Part shown: positions 1 through 12,900 of the stretch, in pieces
Numbering within the stretch: position 1 is the first letter of the stretch
Layout of the letters: every line of letters begins with the position of its first letter
From: Planctomycetota bacterium
GTDB lineage: Bacteria > Planctomycetota > Planctomycetia > Isosphaerales > Isosphaeraceae
Length of the DNA stretch: 34,201 nucleotides
Direction: 5' to 3'
Assembly (NCBI GenBank): GCA_028291545.1
Contig: JAQGHR010000076.1
Span: 1-34,201, forward strand
Made by a program: the position numbers and the translations under genes
The notes under the pieces: generated by a model
Databases searched by the model: none
What the model was told of the DNA's origin: nothing
The model's input: the letters and a program-made list of their open reading frames with translations, nothing else

Positions 1-71
1 GCGACGGCCGCCTGCGCATCCGGCGGCGCCTTGGCCCAGAGTTCCTCGGGGATGGGCAGTGGGTCGATCAT
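1..71 (-). CDS. IS66-type transposase, N-terminal start only (partial)
   Basis: Reading leftwards from an ATG at 71-69, the window edge contains 23 codons beginning MIDPLPIPEELWAKAPPDAQ. This is the characteristic opening of the single-ORF IS66-family (TnpC-like) transposases common in planctomycetes, which is normally followed by a coiled-coil leucine-zipper segment and a DDE domain outside this window. The family call rests on this short N-terminal signature only, so the integrity of the gene cannot be judged. No clear Shine-Dalgarno lies just upstream. I could not identify the element's terminal inverted repeat in bases 72-185, although the element end must lie there because a different coding remnant begins at 186. 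Confidence 0.6.
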   Translation of the reverse strand, partial: MIDPLPIPEELWAKAPPDAQAAV

Positions 72-185
72 GACGAGGGTATAGTGTCCTCATCGGCAAC
101 TTTCAATCCCAGACTGTGAACGGCTACACCGCCGGATACCAGTTGATCATGTGAGACTTCGTTTAATCGGTGACAGTCCAACTAG

Positions 186-432
186 TCCGCCACCGGCAAC
201 CGCACCAACACCGCCGCCAAGACGGTCATCTCGCTGACTTCGGCCGCCGCGATCTGCCCCGTGCTGTTCGGGTTCACGCTCGCCTCCGACGCCACCCCGG
301 CGGAACAGTCCGCCTCGTACTACCTCCGGCGCCACACCGCCGTCGGCACTTCCACCGCCTCCACACCAATCGCGCTGGACACCGCCGACCCCGCTCGCTG
401 GCGGCCACGGGCCTCAACCACTCGGGCTGATC
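186..432 (+). pseudogene. Fragment of a phage-tail-like hypothetical protein
   Basis: Frame 3 is open from 186 (after a TAG at 183) and reads SATGNRTNTAAKTVISLTSA, later SDATPAEQSASYYLRRHTAV and STPIALDTADPA. Near 395 the sense continues in frame 2 as SLAATGLNHSG, so one base appears to be missing around 393-397. The pattern resembles planctomycete and phage-like hypothetical proteins with a TAAKT...SDATPA...LDxADPA...TGLNHS signature. I recall this pattern from memory and cannot name a family. There is no start codon, the 5' part is missing next to the IS66-type element, and a stop follows the NHSG motif. It is therefore best read as a gene truncated by the insertion and then decayed. The function is unknown; a structural role is only a guess. 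Confidence 0.4.
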
Positions 433-914
433 AGTGGTCGGCCCGAAGATCCTCGAGGTGCGATTCGTGACCCAGCGCCGTAGCGCGGGGGTTTGCCTCG
501 GCTGAGAAGTCACCGACCTCCACCGCACGGCGCTTCCCGTCTTGCAAGAGATATCCCACGTGGTCATATCATCGCCGACATCCCGCAGGAGCGACTCATT
601 CGGGTCGTTTCGCGAGGCGTACCGCGGGTTTTCCGGTGACTGAGCCCTCACCCGCAATTACGGCGGGTCGGCTCGCAAATCAGGCTGCTTGATGCATATT
701 GAGGGTCCACCCGCGTTACCACCTGACTGCTCGCGAATTCGCCTGATCGATCCTTTCCATCGAACTCTGCGGCGGTTTCGTAATCCCAATCTCCGCGACG
801 ATTGCTACGAACTGAGATGATCAAGACACCGCGTTAGAGTTGCACGCAGAGGGTCCCAGCTTGTTCACGAAACTCGCAAGACGTGCTCCTCACCAATCGC
901 CAATGGCCGCTGAG
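433..914. other. Intergenic stretch downstream of the giant gene
   Basis: This 480-base stretch lies between the phage-like remnant and the stop codon of the giant minus-strand gene (TCA at 915-917). I see no ORF with protein-like composition on either strand; the longest minus-strand reading (274-657) is arginine/tryptophan-rich and overlaps the remnant antisense. I looked for a terminator hairpin just past the stop on the minus strand and found none with a strong stem and T-tract. The GC content is lower and more mixed than in the coding regions. Confidence 0.4.
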
Positions 915-3900
915 TCATCGCGGGGAGTTCAGGGTCGTCGTCTTGCGGCGCCCTCCTTTGGTTTTGGCGGTCTGCATGTCGGCAAGGTCGGCAGCCACGA
1001 ATAGGGCGTCCACGGCATGGGCCGACACTCTCGCTGGCGCCGAGAGGACGCGGAGTCCCTTTTTTGTAACATCGACAGTGTAGACTCCACCTGGCTTGCC
1101 GTCGCGGTTACCGTCGATCGCCCGGCCGAGCGTGTCGGTCGCGCCGGCCTTCACCGTCAGGCGAGCGCCTGTGGCCAGCGCGAGCTTGCCCGACGGCACG
1201 ATTGTGACGGTCTTCTGGTCCGCGTTGTAGCTCACGGATTTCAAGCCCACGGGCTTGTCGTCCTTCGTGCCGAGCTTCTTGTCCTTGCCGGCCGAGGTCA
1301 GGGTGTAATTGCCAGGATTGGCGGCCGAGCTTGCGTCGAGTGCTCCGTTCATCGTAACGATCAGGCTCCCCAGGTTCGTCTTCGCCGCGACCGCGCGAAC
1401 GTCGATGACCTGGACTGGCGGGATCACGGGTTTCGCCGTGACCGAGAGCGAAACCGTCGCTTCGCCGATGCCTCCGTCGTCATCCGTCACTCGCACGCGG
1501 ACGGCGAAGGTCCCGGCCGTTGCGTAAGTGTGCGAGAGGTTGAACGTGCGATTCGTCCCCAGGGCCAGCGATGAGAAGCCGCCCCCTTCGCCGTAGTCAA
1601 CCTGGCCCGAATAGGTGTCGGCACCGGTGTCGGAGAACGATCCTCCGATGGACCAGGCATCGCCCGCCATGGTCGCGGAGGTTGGGGCAATGCTGACCGT
1701 GGGCGGGGCATTCACGACGTCGATGAACGTGCTGATCTGCGTCGAAGCACCGTCGTCGTCGCTAACGGTCAGGATGATCGTGTAGCGGCCATTGTCTGCA
1801 GGCGTGAGCGGGTACGAAGGGCCGTTCACGTCGGCGATGACGCTGCCATTGCTTGCCGCTGTTTGCCAACGGTAGGTGAGCTGGTCGAGTGGACCGGGGT
1901 CGCTGGCGATCGCGCTCAGTGCGATGGTCGTCCCCTCCAAGACCTGGCGAGCCCCGATCGCTCCGACGAACGGCGCGACATTCGTCACATGAACCGTCAC
2001 GTCGTCATGTCGCACCACGTCGGCACCCACGAGTGTGATTCCGACGCTATATGTGCCGTCGTCCGCGTAACGATGGGTATTGGCGATCTTCGCGACCCCT
2101 GCGTTGAAGGTCAGGACGACAGGCTCGATCAGGCCATCGCCCCAGTCGATCGCCACGCGGAGGTCATTGGTCGGGCCGGCTGCGGTCACGGTGGCTCCGG
2201 GAAGGCCGATGGCCTGTCCCTCCGCGATCGTGCGATCCGCTCCGCCGTCGAGCACAACCGATCGGATCGGGGCAACCGTGTCGTCGTCGAGGTTGACGAA
2301 CGACAGCGCCGCGATCGTACTTCCCTGGTAGTTGGCGTCGGTACTTGTGACTGAATCGAACACGACCTGATACGCCTGTGTGCTGTCGATCACCGCATCA
2401 TCCTGCCCCGTCACGGTCACGATCTGGGGCTCGAGCGCGTTGTCCGGCGTGAACACGAGGACCACGGAGTCGATGTGCCCTTCGGCCGTGTTCGTGCTGT
2501 GCAAGGAGATGGTCACCGGCGCGATCGGCACGGACGTGAGCACGACCCGGAATGCGGCCGTACCGCCCGCTTCGGACGTGATCAACGGTTTGTCGGTCGT
2601 GACGAAGATGCCTGGGGCGTCGTTATCCAGATTGACCAGCGAAAGGGGGGCCAGCGTCTTGCCTTGATAGTTGGCATCGGCACTTGTAGCGGGATCAAAT
2701 ACGACCTGGAACGACTTCGTACCGTCGGTCGCCGGGTCGTCCAGCCCGGTCACGGTGATGAGCTGCGGCACCAGCGCGTTGGCCGGCGTGAAGATCAGGA
2801 ACGCCGGCTCGATGCGAGCTTCCGTTGCGTTCGTGCCTCGCAGGGAGATGACGACCGGCGCGGTCGGCACGGACGTGAGCGCCACGCGGAATCTGGCCGT
2901 GCCGCCGGTCTCGGTCGTGACCAGCGGCGTGTCGGCCGTGACGACGAGACCGGTCACGTCATCGTCGGCGATCGTGACCGTCAGCGGGTCGACGGACAGG
3001 CCCTGATAATCGACGTCGGAACTCCGGACGACGTGGCCGAGGATGGCCGCTCGCGAGCCCTGGACCACGAGGTCATTCCTGGCGGCGATCGTGACCGTTT
3101 GCGCCACTGCCCAGTTGTCGGACGTGAACGTGAGCATCGATGCGCTGGGCTTCAACGGACCGGCCGGGGTGAGGACCACACGGACGGTTGCCGCCGCCGT
3201 CAGCACCGCGGTGTAGCGCGGGGCCGGCGAGAGGTTGAGGGTCTTCGGCGCATGCCAGTCGCTCGGGGTGAACGTCACCCGGATCAGGGTCGCGCCCGCG
3301 AGGTCGGCGGCGAGCAATTCCAATGTCACGTTCGACGATGGCGCGGCCGCCAGGGCCACGGTGTAAGACCCGGCGTCGGACAGGAAGAGGCGGGGCACGT
3401 CAAAGTCGGCGGCGGCGAAATCGAGGTTCGTCGCGGGCAGGTCGGGCTGGACCAATCCGATCATCACGGCCGACGTGGGCCGAGCGGCCAGACGGACCGT
3501 ATAGCCGTCGCTCGCGCCCGCCTCGCTGACCGTCGTGGTCGTGTGCAGGGGCGTCACGATCACGCCCGGCGTATCGTCATCGGCCTCGGTCGCCGAGAGC
3601 ACCCCGGTCGTCCAGCCCGATGCCGTGGCGGTGAAGCTGGCGATGCCCGCCAGCCGATCCGCATCGGCTGCGTCGGCGATCCTCGCCGGCTGGTCGACGT
3701 TCCAGTTCAAGGGCGTGAACGTCAGCGACGCACCCGACGAGAGGGTCAGGTCCGAATCGCCCGAATCACGCGCGATGGCGACGACGACGTTCCCCTCGGG
3801 CTTGCCGCCCAGGCGGACGCCGACCGTAGCGGAACTTCCCTCGCCGACGGTCAGCGCCGCGGTCGAGATGACGATCCGGCGATTCACGTCGCGCTCGATG

Positions 3901-6900
3901 AGCGAGAGCGTTCCTACCGCCCATCCTTTGGCATCGGGGGTGGCTTGCAGGGTGGCGGTGCCGTTGATGGCGTCGGCGTCGATCGCAGCGGATACGGTCA
4001 CGGTCTGGAAGGCGTCCCAGGTGTCGGGACTGAAGACGAGCGACGTACCCGACACGATCGAGAAGTCCGCATCGCCGGAGGCTCGTGAGATCGTGAGCGT
4101 GACGGGCGACGAAGGCCGACCGCCAAGCCGCACGCCGATCGTGGCCACCCCGCCCTCGTCGATGGCGAGGCTCGCGGCGTCGAACTCGATGCGGCGATCA
4201 TCGTCGGCCTCGGTGGCCGAGAACGACGCCGTGTTCCATCCGGGCGCGGAGAACGCGAGCGTTGAGGTGTCGTCGACGGCGTCGAGGTCGGCCACCGCGC
4301 GGATCGTCACGTTCTGCGTGACGTTCCAGTTGGCCGTCGTGAACGTCAGGGGAGCGGATGAGGTCGGGTCGAGGTCGGCGTCCCCATCGATCCTCGCGAT
4401 CGAGACGACGACATCGGCCGATGGCTGCACCGCGAGCCTCACGCCGATGGTTGCCGTGCCGCCTTCGCTCACAGTGGCGGGCGCACCCGTGAGGATGAAG
4501 GCACGGTCGTCGTCCACCTCGGTCACGGCGATGGTGGCGTTGGCCCATCCGGCCGCGCTCACGATGAACGCCGCCGATCCGTCAAGGCCGTCGACATCGT
4601 TGGCATCGGCGAGCGTGACCGGTTGGTACTGGTCCCAGTTGTCGGGCGTGAAGGTCAGGGACGAGCCGGACGAGATCGTGAGGTCGGCATCGCCGCTCGA
4701 TCGCGTGACCGTCGCCACGACGTTGGCCGACGGTCGCGAGCGGAGGCGGACGCCGAGGCTCGCGGTGCCGCTTTCGGGGACCGCTAGTGAGGGCGAAGCC
4801 AGGCCGAACAAGCGGTCGTCGTCCGACTCGTTGGCCGTCAGCGTTGCGCCGATCCAGCCGGGGATTGACGCGACGATCGACGCGGTACCGTCGATGCCGT
4901 CATCGTCGTTCTCCGCCGCGATCGCCATGTTCTGCGCGACGTTCCAGTTCTGCGGGGTGAACGTCAACGCGGTCGAAGTGGGGGCGAGGTCGCCATCGCC
5001 GAGATTCCGGGCAATGGTGACGACCACGGTCTCGGCGGGCTGGACGCCGAGGGTCACGCCGACCGCGGCGGACTTGCCCTCGGCGACCGTGAGGGAGGGC
5101 GCCGAGAAGATCACGCGGCGGTCGTCATCGGCCTCGGTGGCGACGATCGTGGCGACGTTCCATCCCGGCGACAGGAGCGTGAACGTCTCCTCTCCGTCCA
5201 GGCCGTCGGCGTCGTTCGCGGCGTTGATCGTGAGCGGTTGGTCCACGTTCCAGTTCTGCGGCGTGAACGTGAAGGACACGCCCGCCGGGGCGCTCAGGTC
5301 GAGGTCCTTCAGCACGCGGGTCAACGTGACGACAACGTTGGACGCCGGCGCGGAGGAGAGATGCACCTGCACGGTCGCGCTCTTCGACTCGCCGACCACG
5401 ATCGCCCCGACGCTCGCCACGATGGTTTGCGCCGAGTCCAGCTCACTGGCAGGGATCGCAGGGGGAGAGATCCAACCCGGGGACGAGAGCGTCAGCGTGC
5501 GCGTGCCGTTCGTCACGTCGGCATCGTTTGCCGCCGTCAGGATCACGGCCTGCGGGACGTCCCAGTTCTCGGTGGTGAAGGTGAGGGCCTGGCCCGACGC
5601 GATGTTGATGTCGGCATCGCCGGTGCCGAGCGAGGCGGTCACGATGACCGTGCCGGTCGGCCGCCCTTTCAGCCGCACGCCGACGCTGGCCGCGCCCCCT
5701 TCGGCCACGCCCAGGGAGAATCGGTCGGCGAGGATCGCGCGGTCAGAGTCGGCGATGATCACCTGGAAATACTTGGGCGCCCAGCCGGGCGCGGTCACGC
5801 GATACCACGCTTCTTCGTCGATCGTGTCGTCATCGACGGCGGCGAGCGAGAACGTGATGGAGTGCGGCGTGGAGAAATTAGCCGCCGTGACCACGGCCGT
5901 CTGCCCCGAGGCGATGCTGATGTCGGCGTCGCCCGAGACCTTCTCGACCGTTACCGTAAGACTCGACGAAGGAGCCCGGTTGAGCGTGTAAGCATGGTTG
6001 ATCGTCGTACCGTTGTCCGTGCCCGAGGATCCGAAGGGGAAGCTGAGTTCGGCCTCAACCTGGCGCAGGGTAATTGTGGCGTTGGCCCATCCTGGGGCCG
6101 AATAGAAGTAAGTTCCCGATTCGATAACGGTGTTGAAGTCCGGATAGGGCGTGAACGCGACGTCCTGGTACACGTCCCAGTTGGACGGAGTGAAGGTCAG
6201 GGTCGGCGAGGTCGGGAGCGCGTAGACCTGGATGCCGCTCCCAAAGCTGCCCGAGAGCGTGACTACTCCGGCGGGTTGTCTACTGAGCTTGACCCGCGTG
6301 ACGCCGACGTGGGAGAAGTCGCCGATGGCGGCCTCGGGCATGTCGATCGTGGACGATTCCAGGATGATGACGCGGTCGTCATCGCCTTCCGTGACGGTGG
6401 ATTGCGACGAGGAATGTGCTGTGGCCGAAACGATCAGGACAGCCGATCCGTTGATCCCGTCGGCGTCGGCCGAGGCAGTCACTCGCACCTCCTGCGCGAC
6501 GTTCCAGTTGGCCTGGGTGAAGGTGAGCGTCGCGCCGGCGGTGATCTTCAGGTCAGGGTCCGCGCCGGTTGCGAGCGCGGCCGTGACCGTCACGTTGGCC
6601 GTCGGGGCGTCCGAGAGCTTGACGTGGAAGATCGCGGGGCCGCCCGCCTCGGGCGCGGCGAGCGACGATTCCTGGATCAGGACTCTCGGCCGATCGAGAC
6701 CGAAATCGAGCCCTGGTACGGCCAGGCCAGCCATGATGACCGGCGTGGCGACGACGGAATCCAGCCGCCGCAACTCGGTACCGGTCACGCCGTCAGTGGC
6801 GGTGAGGTAGAGCGAGTTGCCGATGACACTGAAGGACGAGGGGCTGGAATTCTGCGGGACGTTGAGGACGACGTTCGGGTTGATGTCGGCAATGAGGCGT

Positions 6901-9900
6901 ACGGAGGTACCATCGAACGCCCAGAGTTCGCGCCCCTTGGACCCTTGAGCCGCGAAATATAGGTCGCCCGCGAAGGCCGTCACGGAGGTGGGATCAGGGC
7001 TGGACGAGCCAGTTCCGTTAGAGACGGCAACCGTCAAGTTGGTGCCATCGAACTTCAGGAGTTGATGAGCGCTACTCGCGGTGCTCGCCGCCGACAGATA
7101 GAGGGAGTTCTTGTACACAACGAGATCGGACGGGGGGTTGGAGACATTTGTGGCGAGGTCGAAGGCGCGGGTCGCCTTGGAACCGTCGTACTTCCATAGA
7201 TCGTAGTTCCCGCTCGTGGTGGCAGCGATGAAGTAGAGGGTGCCGTTGAAGACCGTCAGGTCATAGGGAGCCGAATCGGTGAAGGACCCGGGTTGGATGT
7301 CGGCGGCCAGGGTGGCCTTGGTACCGTCGAATTTCCAAAGCTCATTCCCGATCGTCCCGGAGGTGGCGGCAAAGTAGAGCGCCCCGTTGTAGATTGCGAA
7401 GCCGGTCGGGGACGAACTGCTAATCGGGAGCGCCGTGTTAATATCCGCGACGAGGGAGACGACGCTGGCTGCGTCCAGCTTCCAAAGCTCAGAGCCGATC
7501 GTGCCGTTCGACGCCTGGAAGTAGAGGGCATTGTTGAAGACTGTCATGAAGGCCGGCGAAGACGAGGCCGAGCCGGGGTTGATGTCGGCCACACGGATGA
7601 GATTACCGCCGTCGTACTTCCAAAGCTCCCGACCGCTCGCACCATCGTTTGCCGAGAAGTAGAGCACATCGTTGAACACGACAAGATCGGCCGGAACGGA
7701 GCCCGTCACACCGGGAAGGAGGTCGCGCACCATCACCGTTCCGTAGGCATCGGTGCGGTACAGTTCGCGACCGCTCACGCCGTCGTCGGCCGAGTAGTAG
7801 ATGGCCCCCTTGAAGGCCACCGGGGCCGAGGGGTCCGATCCCGTGCTCCCCGCGCGCAGGTCGGAGACGAGGTACGTCGGGCCGACAGTCGCCTTCGCGT
7901 TCGGGAAGGTCGTGGAGTAGCCGTTGGAAGTCCCGCCCTCGACGCGGATGACGTAGTCCTGGGACTCCAAGCCGTCTAGCTCGTAATACCCGGTAGCGTC
8001 GGTCACGGCCGTTGGGCCCTGCCCCGACACGATCCTCAGCGACCAGGATTGAAGCGTGCCGGTGGAACCGGTGGCGTCGTCGGTGATCTCCAGCGTCCAG
8101 GTGCCGTTGGTGCTCAGTCCATTTAGCGCCGAGAGCGAGCCCTCGGGCCGGAATCGGCCGGAGAAGGGGGCCTCGGCTGCCGACATGGCGATGACCGCGG
8201 CGTCGTCGAGCGAGAGCTTCACGACATTGTCGCCGCTTCCGCCCAGGTCCGTGAACAACTCGACGCGCACGCCCGTTGGACTGATCAGAAAGACGTCAAG
8301 GTCCGCGTCGTTAACGTGATTGATCGACAGTGTCACGTCGATGTCGGCGATCGTTCCCGCCGCGCCGGAGACGGCGATGGTCGATGTGAGCTTGCCCCCG
8401 TCCGGAATCGCCTTGGCCGCGTCGATATTGACAAATGTGCGGGGCCAACCATCGTTGTTCACGCCATCGTTGTTGACGTCGGCATAGACCGTGAAGCCGC
8501 CGAGTCCCAGCTCTCCCGAACCGTTCGCACCTTCGGCATTCTCATCGAAGAACACCCGACCGCCGACCGCTCCGGAGCCGACGTTGAGCGTGAACGTTTG
8601 CGTGGCCGACCGGCCGTAGTCGTCCCACTTGAGGCCCTTGCCGTCGCTCGCCGTGACCGTGATCCTCGCAGTCCCGACGAACCCGGCCGCCGGCGTCATC
8701 GTGATCGCATCGGCCGACGTGTTTATCGATACCACGACCGACGGCGTGTCGCTCGTCGCGGTCAGGTAGATGAACTTGCCGTCGGGGTCCGAGGCGGGCA
8801 GGCTCCCGATCGTGAGCGGCTGTCCCACCTTCGTCGCCCGGGGGCCAGCCGGTCCGGTCCACGTCGGCGCGAGGTTGGTCGTGAAGCTGACAGACACGCC
8901 CCGATTCTGCAACGCTGGGATGTCTGACTCATAGGCCGCGTTGCCAAGCGGGTTGTTCGTCAGGGAGACAGCATTCAGGGACGCGAGCCCCGTCAGCGGC
9001 GAGATCGCGGTGAGCGTGTTCGCATAGGCGGAGAGAGTGCGCAGCTTTGACAGCCCCGCGAGCGGCGCGAGGCTGTCCAGGTCGTTGAAGCTAACGTCGA
9101 GCGAGACCAGCGAGGTCAGGGTCGCGAGCGGCGCGAGGTTTGCGCTCTGGAGCGTCGCGCCGTTCGATGAGTCGATCGCCAGGTTTCGCAGGTTCGTTAG
9201 GCCGCCGACGAACGTGAACTGGGCCGCCGGCAGCGGGTTCCGGCCAATCGACAGGCTCAAGATCGACTCGACGCCCGCCAGGCCGGACAGGTTGGCCATG
9301 CCCGTGCCCGAGATATCGAGAACTTCCAGGTTCCTCATCCCGGCAAGGTACGAACCGCCCAGCCCCGCCGAGCGAGTGAGGCTCGTGAGCGTGTTGCCGC
9401 CCAGGAGCAGGGTGTCGAGCCCGATCAGATATTGCAGACCCTCCATGTTAGCGATTCCGGCGTTGGTGGCGTCGAGAATCGTGATCGTGGCCAGTCGGCT
9501 GGCGAGGAACGTCTGCGGTACCTTGGGCGTGATCCTCTGGCCGAGAGCCTGGGCGATCTTCCGCGCGAGGTTCACGTCGGGGATTGCCACGACCTGGTCG
9601 GCCGCTTCGAGGGCCACGCCGCTCAGGGCGATCGTCTCGTCGCGGCGGGGGTCGCCCGCTTCCGCGTCGCGCAGTTCGCCCCCTTCGGCCACGGCGCGAT
9701 CGGCCCCGCTCTCGCCAAAGAGGCGATCGACGCCACCGTTGCCGATCAGAGCGTCGTCGCCGTCACCGCCGTGGATCTCGTCGCGGTCGGAGTCCCTGCG
9801 AAGCGAGTCGAGCGAGGGGGGCGTGATGTTGAGGCTCGCCACACGGACGGAGGACTCGCCCGTCTTGCGGTAGACGTGCAGGTAGAACGTCCCGGCGTCG

Positions 9901-12900
9901 AACGCGCGAAGGTCGATCAGGCTGAACTTCGAGGCCAGGACTTGGCCCTTGGCGTCGAGCAAATCGGCCAGGATGTTCTCCTTTGCGGCCGATCGGGGCG
10001 CGGCTTGGGCCTCGTCGAAATAGACCTGCGAGGTCGTCGCGCCGCCGGTGATCTCGAATGTCAACTCGCCGAGGAATCGTTCCTGACCTTGGGGCGACCA
10101 GATCCCGCCGACGTAGACGTAGCCGTTGAGCGACTCCACTGCGCCGCCAGGGATCGGGCCCTCAAACACGACCTGTCCGGCCGCCGTGACCTTGGCCGAG
10201 ATCCCGGATGCGCCCGCCACGTTCACCCAGAATCCCACGTCGAACGACTGGGTGCCGACGAGGCCGAGCCAGGACGAATCGACCCATTGCGAGAGCCGTA
10301 GCCTGGCGCCAGAGGCACCGCCCACATTGGCCCACGCCGCGCGGTTACCCGCCGCCACGGGCGACCCGCCCGTTGTGTGGTTGTAGTCGGATGCGAGGAA
10401 CGCCGACCCGTAGGTCGCGGTATTGCCGTCGAATCGCCAGGAGGAGAGATCGCCCGACTCGAAGGAGCCATCGGTAAGGAGGTTCGGGGCCGAGTGGAGC
10501 CGGATCGACGCGCCTGGAGCGCCGTCGCGGCGGGTGTCGAAGCGATACCAGCGGTCGGGCGCGGCGGAGTCGAGGACGACGGTGCCCTGATACGGTTTGG
10601 TCAGCGCGTCTTCGACATTCAGGTTCTCCGACGACGAAGGGAGAGCGGAGATCTTGGGAGCGCCGTAGGCGAGGTACGTCGTCCCGGACGTCCCCGATCC
10701 ACCGCCGATTGAGCGCGACGCCGACGCGGCCAGGTCATGTCGGCCGTCGCCATCGAGGTCCAGGTTCGGCGAGAGCGGAAGGGTTCCGAGCCCGTCGCTC
10801 GCGCCGACGGCGTCGATCGCGAAGCTGAAGCCGCTCGTAAGCTGGACCGGGGTCGCCCCTTTGAGGTCGGCAATCGAGCGGAAGACCACGATCCGTCCGG
10901 CCGACGAGCTATCGATGACGTTGCCGTCGACGCCGTAGAGGGTGAGCGGGTTGTACAGATTGTCGCGCACCTCCGAATAAGGCAAACCGACCGCCAGGTC
11001 GATGCGGCCGTCGCCGTCGTAGTCCGCGGCCGTCACCGAATAGTCGGCGTTGCGCGAGTATGCCGAGGAGAGGGGCGTCGCGGTCCCGATCTGGCGGAGG
11101 ATGATCTCTGGCGCGAGGTCGGGCGTGGCGGCCCCGAAGTGGATCCGGATGCTGTCCGTCGCGCGGGCGCTGTCCTCGCGGCGGCGGACCACGGCGAAGT
11201 CGGCGTATCCGTCGTCGTTCACGTCGCCCAGAGGCGCGATCGCGTTGGCGAGCTCGAAACCGCTGTCCACCTTGCTCGCAGCATCCTTCAGGCTTGCGGT
11301 CAGCGTGGTCGTCCGGCCTAGCAGCAAGTAGGATCGCGCGTAGTCGGGGACAACCAGGGTACTGCTGGTGAGGTTTAGGAACCGGGAATCCGCGACCATC
11401 AGATCGTCGCGGCCGTCCCCGTTCAGGTCCCCCACGGGTGCCACGTGATAGATGGGCGACGTCCCACCGCCCTTCGTGAAGCTGACGTCGGAATTGCTCG
11501 GGAAGAGGTTGGAGAGCACGCCGGCGCGGTCCTCGCGGTCCTGGCTGAGGCTCAGGATCGGCGTGGGCGTGGCCGCGCCCGCGACGTCCTTGCCCGAGTA
11601 GATGAAGGCGAATCGAGCCTCGTTCTGGTAGCTGTTGAAGTCGCTGAGCGTATTGCCAACCGTGGCGTGGACGAACAGGTCGGAATAGCCGTCGCCGTTC
11701 CAGTCGAGCAGGCTGACGTCCGTATCTTGGTCGAGTTTGCTGTTGAGCGTGTCCGTGATCGTGAGCACCCGACGGATCAGGCCGCTGGTGCTCGCGGCAT
11801 CGAGGATGCGCGGGAATGCCTGACCGCCGTAGATGACCGTAACGATGGGCTTGAAGGTCGCGTCGTGTCGGGTGAAGACGAGGTCGGAAACGCCCTTGCG
11901 ACCGCCCCCCACATCGCCGTTGATGTCGCCCCGCCCGAGCGCGGGCTGGCCGATCGAGGCCGTGTCGATGACCACGTCGGCTCGGTCGGCGATCGGCACG
12001 CGCGAGCGCAGGTCCACCGGGCCGTAGAGGAGATAGGCTCGCGTGGCCCCGCGGACGAGGAAATCCTCCACCCCGTCGCCGCTCACGTCGCCCACGGCCT
12101 GAATCGCCCCCAGTGCGTCGCCGGCCGCGCCCGTGAGGGCAAACGCTTGGGCCACCGTGGTCCCCGCGCCGACGGCCGCAAGGTTCAACCCGGCGAGCGA
12201 CGTCGCAATCGTGGCGACCTCGGCACGGGCGAGCTCCGATGGGACGAATGGCCGGGGCGTGACCGGCGCGGGGGTCGTCGGGTCGGTCGGCGACGAACCA
12301 CCGACGGCGATCCGCCCGAGGTAGATCCGCGTGAGGCCGTCGCGGCTCGGGTCGCCGAGCCCGAGGTCGGGCTTGCCGTCGCCGTTCACGTCGGCCGCGC
12401 CGAACAACCCGCGTCGCTGGTCGATTTTACCATAAGAGGGATACTCGAAGACGACGTTGGTCTTGGCCGCCTCAATGATCAGGTCGGGGAGGGGCTTGAG
12501 GCTCGCCGGGCGCGTGTTCGTGCCGTACCAGACGCCGCCGACCTCGCGGTAGTCGATTGAGGCCTGGCTTGTCGCGTCGCCGGCCCTCGCAACCTGGATG
12601 TAGGCTGTGGTGCCGAGGTCCGTCTTGCCGTCGCCGTTGAGGTCACCCACGCCGATCAAGCCGATCATCCCGCTCGTCACGACCGACGTATAGGGAAGGT
12701 CGGTGCCGAAGTTCTTCGCGGCGGTGCCCGTGGTGGTGAGCGTGGATCCATAGACGATTTCGCCGTCGTTGCCGTCATCGTAGGCCAGGAGCATCTCCGA
12801 CTTTCCGTCGCCGTCGAAGTCGCCGAACGGCCGGATGTCGATGCGGCGGTAGCCGAATCCCGCGTTGCCCTTGATCGTGAGATTGGCCGGGATGCTGGCT

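Noticed and set aside
3535..5991. 818-aa plus-strand ORF within the giant gene
   Set aside because: It is antisense to the Calx-beta-like repeat array. Its serine/alanine-rich, repetitive sequence is a by-product of the codon pattern on the other strand.
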